A model generated the notes under the pieces. The model ran no database searches. It saw only the letters and a list, made by a program, of their open reading frames with translations, and was not told where the DNA came from. From Caldilineaceae bacterium (GTDB lineage Bacteria > Chloroflexota > Anaerolineae > Caldilineales > Caldilineaceae), in assembly GCA_019637685.1 (NCBI GenBank), contig JAHBVF010000005.1:62001-126000 (forward strand): DNA of 64,000 nucleotides, read 5' to 3'. Made by a program: the position numbers and the translations under genes. Positions 25,598 to 31,747 of the stretch are shown here, in pieces. Each line of letters starts with the position of its first letter. Position 1 is the stretch's first letter.

Positions 25598-27820
25598 ATG
25601 AACCCAGCCCGCCTCCATTTCCCACTTTCCATCCTTCTCCTTTGGGCTGTCATCTGTGCCCTCTCTGCTGTATTCTGTGCCGCCGCTGTATTGAATGCCG
25701 CCGCGGCCAGCCACCCCGACGCGCCCATCGGCCAGGACACCGTCTACCCCACCGAACGCCTGCCCCCCGCGGCCTTTGAACTGACCGCGCCCCTCACAGG
25801 CACGCTGGCAACCGCCAGCCGGGGAGCCAAAGCATCCCGGCTGGATGCCGTCCTGGCCGAAATCGCCTTTACAGCCCAATCCCGACAGACAGACAGCCTC
25901 GCCCTGGCCGAATCTTTGGCCCGCAGAGGGGACTTGCGATTGGTGGACAGACGGGTGCAGGTGCAGGTGACAATACCGGCGGACGCCCGCGGACCCGTGA
26001 CCGCGGCCGTGGAACAGGCGGGGGGCACAGTCACCGGCGGGATGGCCGACGGAACCAGCCATCTGCTCCAAGCCTGGCTGCCGCTGGATGCGCTGGCCCC
26101 GCTTGCAGCCCGGCCCGATGTCTATTACCTGCGCCGCGCGGCTGGCCTCTCTCTCTTTGCCGAAACCCAGGAAAATATACACAGCGAAGCCCTGCCCGCG
26201 CTGAACGGACCGGCCTGGCAGGCCAGCGGACGCACAGGCGAAGGCGTGCGGGTCGGGGTGATCGACGGCGGCTTTTCCGGCTACCGAGCGCTGTTGGGGA
26301 GCGAGTTGCCCGGGCAGGTGGACACAGCCAATTTTGTGGACGAGGAGAGCGCGGAGGCCGTAGATGGAACCACCCATCACGGCGCGGCCGTGGCCGAGAT
26401 TGTCCACGACATCGCGCCGGATGCCCGGCTCTTCCTGGCCAAAATCGACACAAATGTTGACCTGCACGAGGCCGCGGCCTGGCTCATCCAGCAGGGGGTG
26501 GATGTGATCGTCACTTCCATCGGCTGGTACAATTTGACCCCCGGTGACGGCACAGGCTCCTTCGCCGATCTGGTCAAAACCGCCCAGGACGCAGGCGTTC
26601 TCTGGGTGACAGCCGCGGGCAACGACCGGGAACGCCACTGGGGCGGTCTCTATGCCGACCCAGACAACGACCGTTACCACAACTTCAGTCCAACGCAGGA
26701 GGTCAATTTCTTTGGCCCTGGCAACGGCAACACCTATCTCATCCCCTCTGGGCTGGCGGTCAACATTCACGTGCGCTGGGACGACTGGCTGACTGTGCGC
26801 GCCGACTACGACCTCTATCTGCTGCGCTGGACGGGCAACGCGTGGGAGACAGTCGCCAGCAGCAGCAATCCCCAGAGTGGACAGGCCGGGCAGACGCCCA
26901 CAGAAACCATCCGCTTTGTCACCAATGGCCCACCCGCGGCCTACGGGTTTGTCCTCTACCAGCACAGCGGATCGCCCACCCAACCCATCAATTTCGAGGT
27001 TTTCGTCCCCCGCTTTCTGCGCCCCAGCCTGACAGTTGCTGCCCGCAGCCTGCCCAATCTGGCCGACGCGCCCGACGCGCTGACAGTGGCCGCGGTGAAT
27101 GCATTCAATCCCTACGCGCACCAGTCCTACAGCAGCGAAGGGCCAACGAACGGTCCCGGCGGCAGGGCCAGCGGCGGCCAGGCCAAACCCGATCTGGCGG
27201 CCTATACGAATGTGGCTACAGCCAGCTATGGCGCGCTGGACCCCTTCAGCGGGACGAGCGCGGCCGCGCCCCACGTGGCCGGGGCCGCCGCGCTGGTGAA
27301 ACAGGCCTATCCCCAGGCCAGCCCCGCGGAGATACGCGCATTTTTGCAGGGGCGGGCGTTGGATGTGGGCGCGGCAGGTCGGGACACGCAAACGGGTGTT
27401 GGCCGCCTGTGGCTGGGCACACCCCCGGCCAATCTGGTGGGATCGTCTATGGGCGTGGCCGCGCCCCGGCTCAGCCCCGGTGCGCCGGTCACGTATACTA
27501 TCCGACTGGTTAATTCGGGAGGGGTGACAGTGACAGGCCGACTGGTCAACCCACTGCCTGCCACACTGGTTCTGACAGGCACACCGACGGTCGATGGCGT
27601 GGCCTACAAAATCGGTTCGGATGTGCTCGAATGGCGCGGCTCGCTTGGGCCAGCCAGACCGGTGACGATTGTGTACACCGCCACATTGCAGTCGCCAAAG
27701 GGGGGCGGGCCGCTGCGGGTGGTCAATGGCGCGAGATTGACTGACAACGAGGGGCGAGTCTACGGGCTGGGGGTGGCGCTCAATCCCTTGCGGGTCTACT
27801 TGCCCGCAGTAGTGCGGTAG
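25598..27820 (+). CDS. Secreted subtilisin-like (S8) serine protease
   Basis: The 740-residue exported protein has a signal/anchor segment (about 8-38), a prodomain-like region, and an S8 catalytic domain with Asp223 (V-I-D-G-G), His261 (T-H-H-G-A-A-V-A) and Ser near 554 (S-G-T-S-A-A-A-P-H-V-A-G). A C-terminal DUF11/Ig-like part (about 600-730) ends with R-V-Y-L-P-A-V-V-R, the same tag form as the beta-helix protein. RBS AAGAGGAAAG precedes ATG 25598. The 150-residue insert between His and Ser has Asp-rich beta strands. Confidence 0.9.
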   Translation: MNPARLHFPLSILLLWAVICALSAVFCAAAVLNAAAASHPDAPIGQDTVYPTERLPPAAFELTAPLTGTLATASRGAKASRLDAVLAEIAFTAQSRQTDSLALAESLARRGDLRLVDRRVQVQVTIPADARGPVTAAVEQAGGTVTGGMADGTSHLLQAWLPLDALAPLAARPDVYYLRRAAGLSLFAETQENIHSEALPALNGPAWQASGRTGEGVRVGVIDGGFSGYRALLGSELPGQVDTANFVDEESAEAVDGTTHHGAAVAEIVHDIAPDARLFLAKIDTNVDLHEAAAWLIQQGVDVIVTSIGWYNLTPGDGTGSFADLVKTAQDAGVLWVTAAGNDRERHWGGLYADPDNDRYHNFSPTQEVNFFGPGNGNTYLIPSGLAVNIHVRWDDWLTVRADYDLYLLRWTGNAWETVASSSNPQSGQAGQTPTETIRFVTNGPPAAYGFVLYQHSGSPTQPINFEVFVPRFLRPSLTVAARSLPNLADAPDALTVAAVNAFNPYAHQSYSSEGPTNGPGGRASGGQAKPDLAAYTNVATASYGALDPFSGTSAAAPHVAGAAALVKQAYPQASPAEIRAFLQGRALDVGAAGRDTQTGVGRLWLGTPPANLVGSSMGVAAPRLSPGAPVTYTIRLVNSGGVTVTGRLVNPLPATLVLTGTPTVDGVAYKIGSDVLEWRGSLGPARPVTIVYTATLQSPKGGGPLRVVNGARLTDNEGRVYGLGVALNPLRVYLPAVVR

Positions 27821-27832
27821 CCGCGCGTACGG

Positions 27833-27889
27833 CTATTCCATCTCCACCACATCGCTCGGATAGCGCACCAGCACCCGATATTCCAAAAA
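27833..27889 (-). pseudogene. Possible 3' remnant of a host gene at the phage border
   Basis: An 18-codon minus-strand stretch ending in TAG reads F-L-E-Y-R-V-L-V-R-Y-P-S-D-V-V-E-M-E, which looks like a protein C-terminus but has no start. It sits between the last host gene and the first phage-side gene. It may be the tail of a gene cut by integration, or chance. Confidence 0.25.
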
Positions 27890-27904
27890 CGTACAGAGAC
27901 AAAG

Positions 27905-27935
27905 AGAAGCCCCGCCATTATCGGCGGGGCTTCTT
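27905..27935. terminator. Intrinsic terminator after the S8 gene
   Basis: GCCCCGCC (27909-27916) pairs with GGCGGGGC (27923-27930) with a 6-base loop; TTCTTGT follows on the plus strand and TTCTCTTTG on the minus strand. It could serve both the S8 gene and the convergent DUF3800 gene. Confidence 0.8.
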
Positions 27936-27976
27936 GTATTGGGGTGGATTACCCACGAAAAGTGATGAATTCGTAA

Positions 27977-28723
27977 TCAGGAACGGCGCGAGAGGCAGGC
28001 TGGACAGGTACATGTGTGGCGATTTGCATGAAGGTGCGACAGCCCGTGGATTGTGCCCGTAGTCGGATCGCTGTCGAAACGATTCTCTATACAGTTGAAA
28101 TAATTGAGGTCACCGGCATTATAGCGACGAAAGACGGCATAAGCAACATGGTCAGCCAACTGGATAAGTCGGGTCGCCTTGGAGTCCACAAAGAGGGGAA
28201 CTTCACAAATATTCCTCAATTGCCTTCCCCATGTATTACCCGTGCGCCTGAAATCAATTGCCAGTTTTTGGAGGCTGGTTTCGTGGACTGTCTTGTCAAG
28301 AACAATAAGCCCCCGCGTAGTCGATCCGGCTCGCTCCAAAAAAAGATTAAAGCGACTGCTTATGTCCTCGAAAGCAACGTGAACGGGGTCCTGTCCTAAG
28401 TAAGACGCCTTGTGGACGGCACAAGCGAAAGTAACAATATCGGCATAAGCTGCCTGCAATGTCAGAAGTACGTTCTTGATAACGGCTATTCGGTCAGCCG
28501 GTGCATGCATGGTATTCCAGGGGTTTTCCCTACCACCAAAGATTTCTGATGCGTGAAATTCTACCCCCGATGAGTTTCTGGGAACGAGCCGCTCTGCGAG
28601 TTTTTCGATTTCATAAGACAGCCAGCGAACACTTTGCTCTGGAACGCACACGCCGCCCAAAACAAAGTATTCTTCATTTGGATTGATGGGCGAACCAGAA
28701 TCATCGAGATACAAAATATACAC
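27977..28723 (-). CDS. DUF3800 protein
   Basis: A 248-residue protein with the DUF3800 hallmarks: Y-L-D-D-S-G near residues 5-10, E-F-H-A-S-E near 55, and the late V-D-S-K-A-T-R-L-I-Q-L-A-D-H-V-A-Y-A near 178-195. The fold is predicted to be RNase H-like with acidic active residues; the natural function is unknown. A C-terminal C-T-C-P-A-C may bind metal. It is transcribed away from the early phage genes, from a promoter at 28903-28931. DUF3800 genes are common in mobile elements. Confidence 0.8.
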   Translation of the reverse strand: MYILYLDDSGSPINPNEEYFVLGGVCVPEQSVRWLSYEIEKLAERLVPRNSSGVEFHASEIFGGRENPWNTMHAPADRIAVIKNVLLTLQAAYADIVTFACAVHKASYLGQDPVHVAFEDISSRFNLFLERAGSTTRGLIVLDKTVHETSLQKLAIDFRRTGNTWGRQLRNICEVPLFVDSKATRLIQLADHVAYAVFRRYNAGDLNYFNCIENRFDSDPTTGTIHGLSHLHANRHTCTCPACLSRRS

Positions 28724-28747
28724 TTAGCAGTCTCCAAGGGTAGTTGC

Positions 28748-28780
28748 AGAAAGCCCCCCTGGACTCCAGGGGGGCTTTCT
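28748..28780. terminator. Perfect 15-bp hairpin upstream of DUF3800
   Basis: AGAAAGCCCCCCTGG, a 3-base loop, then its exact complement. It lies 25 bases before the DUF3800 ATG and so in its leader. It has terminator form but only short T-stretches; it could be an attenuator of DUF3800 or a barrier between the two transcription units. Confidence 0.6.
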
Positions 28781-28810
28781 AATGGGCCGGATTGAGCTAT
28801 TGCTCAAGCG

Positions 28811-28840
28811 AACCGCCAATTATGCAGCCCTTCCAACCAG
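28811..28840. repeat. Control-region direct repeat A
   Basis: A 30-bp element with core ATGCAGCCC-TYCCAAC, matched at about 23 of 30 positions by 28869-28898. The two centres are 58 bases apart, between the DUF3800 promoter and its gene. Operator sites of an unseen regulator are a fair guess. Confidence 0.55.
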
Positions 28841-28868
28841 TTGCAGCCAGGCGAGGTATTCCCCAACG

Positions 28869-28898
28869 GACCGCTCATAATGCAGCCCTCCCAACTGG
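28869..28898. repeat. Control-region direct repeat B
   Basis: The second copy of the ATGCAGCCC-containing element, ending 5 bases from the minus-strand -10 box (28903-28908). A protein bound here would sit on the transcription start of DUF3800. Confidence 0.55.
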
Positions 28899-28902
28899 CT
28901 AA

Positions 28903-28931
28903 AGTGTACTATACAGTATCCCGCTTGTCAA
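28903..28931 (-). promoter_or_regulatory. Leftward promoter toward DUF3800
   Basis: TTGACA (28931-28926), 17 bases, TACACT (28908-28903) on the minus strand. It is back to back with the rightward promoter at 29057-29084, as in phage switch regions. Confidence 0.65.
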
Positions 28932-28950
28932 CCAGAACGTTTGAACGCCC

Positions 28951-28985
28951 GCCCCCTATCTGTGAAGGTAGGGGCTTCTTTTGTA
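28951..28985 (+). terminator. Terminator-like hairpin in the control region
   Basis: CCCCTA pairs with TAGGGG, then CTTCTTTTG. The sequence GGGGCTTCTTTTGTATTGGG closely repeats the one following the terminator at 27926-27950. Confidence 0.5.
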
Positions 28986-29056
28986 TTGGGGCGGATTTTT
29001 TTTGGGGGAATTGTGATTTTTTAAGGTAAAAATGTCATTTATAGACGCTTTGCCAC

Positions 29057-29084
29057 TTGACAACGTAATACATTGTGCTATAAT
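29057..29084 (+). promoter_or_regulatory. Strong rightward early promoter
   Basis: A consensus TTGACA (29057-29062), 16-base spacer and consensus TATAAT (29079-29084). It points at the small early genes from 29.4 kb. It is the best sigma-70 match in the phage part. Confidence 0.85.
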
Positions 29085-29179
29085 GATGTTATATGAGCAT
29101 TTGAAGTTTTCAGAAGCTCATTCCCCCGGCGAGTTGGTCAGTAGTTGAAGGATGCTGACCGGCTCGCCACCCAAACAAA

Positions 29180-29210
29180 GAGCCGTCTGGGGTAGTAGCC
29201 CAGACGGCTC
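29180..29210 (+). other. Leader hairpin of the early transcript
   Basis: GAGCCGTCTGGG (29180-29191) and CCCAGACGGCTC (29199-29210) form a perfect 12-bp stem with a 7-base loop, about 90 bases after the expected transcription start. No U-run follows, so it is not a simple terminator; an antitermination or stability element is possible. Confidence 0.6.
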
Positions 29211-29245
29211 ACGAGTCCCCTTAGACGGGAAGGAGAATCACCAAA

Positions 29246-29326
29246 ATGCAGGATAACTAGCAGGCCGTTGTGGGCCTGGAACTGAAGCAAGAAGCCCGGT
29301 GGGACGCAATCTCTGAGCGGGCATAG
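29246..29326 (+). pseudogene. Small ORF interrupted by an in-frame TAG
   Basis: ATG 29246 has a good site (AAGGAG) but meets TAG at 29258 after four codons. The same frame stays open and protein-like for 21 more codons (with E-L-K-Q-E-A-R-W-D-A-I-S-E) to a second TAG at 29324. Either a 25-residue early protein was broken by an amber mutation, or the four-codon peptide is itself the product. Other genes nearby end in TAG, so general TAG recoding is unlikely. Confidence 0.4.
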
Positions 29327-29379
29327 CAACCACAGCGACCTGGGGCAAGTCGTCAAAACTGCCCGAAAGGAAACCACCA

Positions 29380-29463
29380 ATGACAGACGAACAAGAACGC
29401 CGGTTGCGGGAATGGTTAGAGAAGAAAGCCGCAGAGAAAGCCGCAAAGGACAAAGAAAAATGA
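29380..29463 (+). CDS. 27-residue charged protein
   Basis: ATG 29380 after GAAAGGAAACCACCA. The product is 27 residues, nearly all Glu, Lys, Arg and Ala, and strongly helical. It overlaps the next gene by ATGA, which supports translation. No family is recognised; a small nucleic-acid or protein-binding peptide is only a guess. Confidence 0.55.
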   Translation: MTDEQERRLREWLEKKAAEKAAKDKEK

Positions 29464-29675
29464 ACTTCACCCGCAAAGACCTACAACTTTTGGCCGTAGC
29501 CCTGGATTACCGGATTCAATCGCTCCGTGCCCGTGGCGGCAAAGAAGCCGTGCCCCTGGCCGCCGATAACCTGACCCTGATGCAAGCCATCGAAACCCAT
29601 CTGAAGGAAACCGCACTACCCGTCACCCGGCAACTGAACCGGGACACCGCCGACCCTGAGATGATTTGGGCATAG
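29460..29675 (+). CDS. Small hypothetical early phage protein (71 aa)
   Basis: A helical 71-residue protein, start ATG 29460 overlapping the preceding stop. The longer open frame (29412) has no ribosome site. It has no Cys pair, membrane segment or clear DNA-binding motif. The position in the rightward early transcript suggests a replication or host-takeover role, but that is inference only. Confidence 0.6.
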   Translation: MNFTRKDLQLLAVALDYRIQSLRARGGKEAVPLAADNLTLMQAIETHLKETALPVTRQLNRDTADPEMIWA

Positions 29676-29695
29676 CCCAGAAAGAGGAAACCACA

Positions 29696-30127
29696 ATGCT
29701 TATCGACACAAGACTGGCACAAATCAGCATCACCGAAGGCGAGGACATTATCACCGCGCTGCACACCGCCACCGCTGAACTGTGTGACGCCATTGAATCA
29801 GACGTGACCATTCGCCGGATGCTCAAAGAAGCCGAGGCCGATTTGAGCGCGGCTGAATCGGAGATTGTGGCGGAAGCCAACATCGAAGCGCAGAACAAAG
29901 AAGGCCCATTGGCCGGGATTGCCACCACATCCAAAGCCTACGCGTACGCGCTAGAAAACCTGCTGTCTAACTATCACACCACCAACTCCAATAAGGTCGC
30001 CATCCGCCGCCTACAGACCGACGCCGATAACGCCAGCATTGCCCGCGAGCAGGCCCAAGTCAAATTTTCCGCCGTCAAACACGCCGCCGATCTGAAGGCA
30101 GCGATAATTCGAGCCATTGCACTCTAA
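29696..30127 (+). CDS. Hypothetical helical early phage protein (143 aa)
   Basis: An Ala/Glu-rich protein of 143 residues, predicted as long helices or coiled coil (roughly 25-75 and 100-135). The start ATG 29696 is preceded by AAAGAGGAAAC. It lies 17 bases before the next gene, which has a Cys motif. Phages often place a recombination-related helical protein here; I cannot name it. Confidence 0.65.
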   Translation: MLIDTRLAQISITEGEDIITALHTATAELCDAIESDVTIRRMLKEAEADLSAAESEIVAEANIEAQNKEGPLAGIATTSKAYAYALENLLSNYHTTNSNKVAIRRLQTDADNASIAREQAQVKFSAVKHAADLKAAIIRAIAL

Positions 30128-30144
30128 CCCACAGGAGAACCAAA

Positions 30145-30969
30145 ATGAACGCACTCGCAACACTGAGCAACACCAAGACCGCTATCGAACTGTCCGACGT
30201 GGATCGGATGCTGATGGAAGAAGCCGAGCAGGAGGAAGCCGCCTTCGATTTCATCCCGCCCCGCCTGAAAATTGCCCCCGGTGGCACGAACGTCTTTCAG
30301 ACCGACGAAGACGATGTACTGAAGACCTTCACCGGGATCATCCTTCTCAGCCAGAAAGCCCGTGCCTATTGGCCCGGCAAGGGCAGCGGACAAGCGCCCC
30401 TGTGCAGTAGCTTCGATGGCAGCCACGGCGTATTTTCCACTACTCCCCTGGATGAACAGATCGCCGATGCTATGAAAGCCCGTAAAGTACATCCGGGCGT
30501 TGAACTGACGATTCACCAAGACGCATCCTGGCCCGATTTCTTCGATTGCCGGTCTTGTCCTATGGCCCAATGGGGCAGCAATCACCAGGGGGGGAATCCC
30601 AGAGGGCAAGCGTGCAAGGCCCTTCGCCGGTTGGTTGTCAAGCTGGATGACTGGGACATTCCCGCTCTGCTCACCTTGCCACCCACTTCTATCAAGGTTT
30701 GGGACGCCTATGCTACCAGCCTCGTCAAGTACCGCAAGCAGTATTTCGCCGTGCGCACAAAAGTCACGCTGGAAGGGGCAAAGAGCGCCAGTGGCGACCC
30801 CTATAGCATTGCAGCGTTCCAGGTTGCCGGTGACTTGACCAGCGACGAAAAGGCCGCCGTGTTGGAGGTACGCCGCCAGTACAAGTCACTGATCGAGACC
30901 CTGCCGATGGATGCCGACGAGTACGAGTACGAGACCGACGGCGAGGAGGAATTGCCGGTTCCATTTTAG
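30145..30969 (+). CDS. Hypothetical phage protein with a CxxC motif, possibly ssDNA-binding
   Basis: A 274-residue protein with a beta-rich middle, the motif C-R-S-C-P-M-A-Q-W-G near residues 132-141 plus a third Cys in R-G-Q-A-C-K (a possible zinc site), and a strongly acidic C-terminal tail (D-E-Y-E-Y-E-T-D-G-E-E-E). An acidic tail and OB-like beta content are seen in phage single-strand DNA-binding proteins; that is why I suggest it, without firm support. AGGAGAACC precedes the ATG. Confidence 0.6.
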   Translation: MNALATLSNTKTAIELSDVDRMLMEEAEQEEAAFDFIPPRLKIAPGGTNVFQTDEDDVLKTFTGIILLSQKARAYWPGKGSGQAPLCSSFDGSHGVFSTTPLDEQIADAMKARKVHPGVELTIHQDASWPDFFDCRSCPMAQWGSNHQGGNPRGQACKALRRLVVKLDDWDIPALLTLPPTSIKVWDAYATSLVKYRKQYFAVRTKVTLEGAKSASGDPYSIAAFQVAGDLTSDEKAAVLEVRRQYKSLIETLPMDADEYEYETDGEEELPVPF

Positions 30970-31027
30970 CCGATGATAGAAGCCAGTGGCCGGGGGACCG
31001 CCAACCCCGGCCCGAAAGGAGGAAGAC

Positions 31028-31414
31028 GTGAAAATCTATGACATGCTGACTGCCTACGGGCGTGCACTTGCCCGCAGCGTGGACCCACACGCCAGCGCAG
31101 CAACTAAAGAGCGCCTGCACGCCGAAATGACCATAATGGAAGACGAGGCGCAAGCGATAGGCGCTTTGATTGCCGCTACGTCCGATTTGTTGAAAGCGCT
31201 GCAACCTCTTGCCGCCATTGCAAACGCTTATGATCGCAACGAACTGGATGGCGAGGCGCGCAAATTCTGGGGATTGAATGACGAACACCAGAACAACAAG
31301 CAACCAGCAGGGATTGAACTTTATCAAGGTCGCGGTGGTAAGCAATTGCTCACCCTTGCCGATTGTTTCGCTGCCCGCGCCGCAATTGCCAGCGCAAAGG
31401 AAAGCACGCAATGA
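31028..31414 (+). CDS. Hypothetical early phage protein (128 aa)
   Basis: GTG 31028 is chosen as the start because AAAGGAGG lies just upstream; a longer in-frame reading from 30986 has none. The product is 128 residues and helical, with no known motif. It ends with TGA overlapping an ATG at 31411, but that short frame has no support of its own. Confidence 0.6.
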   Translation: MKIYDMLTAYGRALARSVDPHASAATKERLHAEMTIMEDEAQAIGALIAATSDLLKALQPLAAIANAYDRNELDGEARKFWGLNDEHQNNKQPAGIELYQGRGGKQLLTLADCFAARAAIASAKESTQ

Positions 31415-31453
31415 ACAAGAAAATGTTGAATTCAAGAAAGTGGAACCACCCCA

Positions 31454-31678
31454 ATGACCGCCTACGTCGAATACAGTACCCTTGCAGAGCTACAGGCCGC
31501 CTATGCCGCTGGCGTACTGGCGACTGACAAGAACCCCGTCAAGCTCGATAACGGCGTAGCGTATGTCTACGCCGAATGGGGTGATGAGGGCGATTGGGAC
31601 AAGGTATACGACAGTGATAGCGAAAATCTACTGCGCGCTGCGCTGGATTTACTTGGCATTCCCTGGCGCAACGCATAG
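31454..31678 (+). CDS. Small acidic phage protein (74 aa)
   Basis: A 74-residue acidic protein (E-W-G-D-E-G-D-W-D-K-V-Y-D-S-D). It is the last small gene of the rightward run. High negative charge is a common trait of DNA-mimic anti-restriction and anti-CRISPR proteins, but nothing more specific supports such a role. Confidence 0.55.
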   Translation: MTAYVEYSTLAELQAAYAAGVLATDKNPVKLDNGVAYVYAEWGDEGDWDKVYDSDSENLLRAALDLLGIPWRNA

Positions 31679-31747
31679 AACTAAATTGACACCCAGCCCC
31701 ACACAGGGCTGATAATCTACCAACTCTATTCACGAAAGGACCGACCG

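Noticed and set aside
27821-29100. Search for a tRNA gene as the integration target.
   Set aside because: No cloverleaf or CCA-like end could be made out; attachment at a tRNA is not supported.
28740-29380. Direct repeats considered as a CRISPR array.
   Set aside because: Only two imperfect copies with one spacer; no cas genes anywhere in the window.
31411-31528. A 38-codon plus-strand frame starting in an ATGA overlap with the gene before it.
   Set aside because: It overlaps the acidic 74-residue gene in another frame for two thirds of its length and its product is Arg/Trp-rich without pattern; coupling alone is too little.
29246-31678. Global recoding of TAG in the phage.
   Set aside because: Several complete genes (for example 29460-29675, 30145-30969, 31454-31678) end in TAG followed by normal spacing to the next gene.
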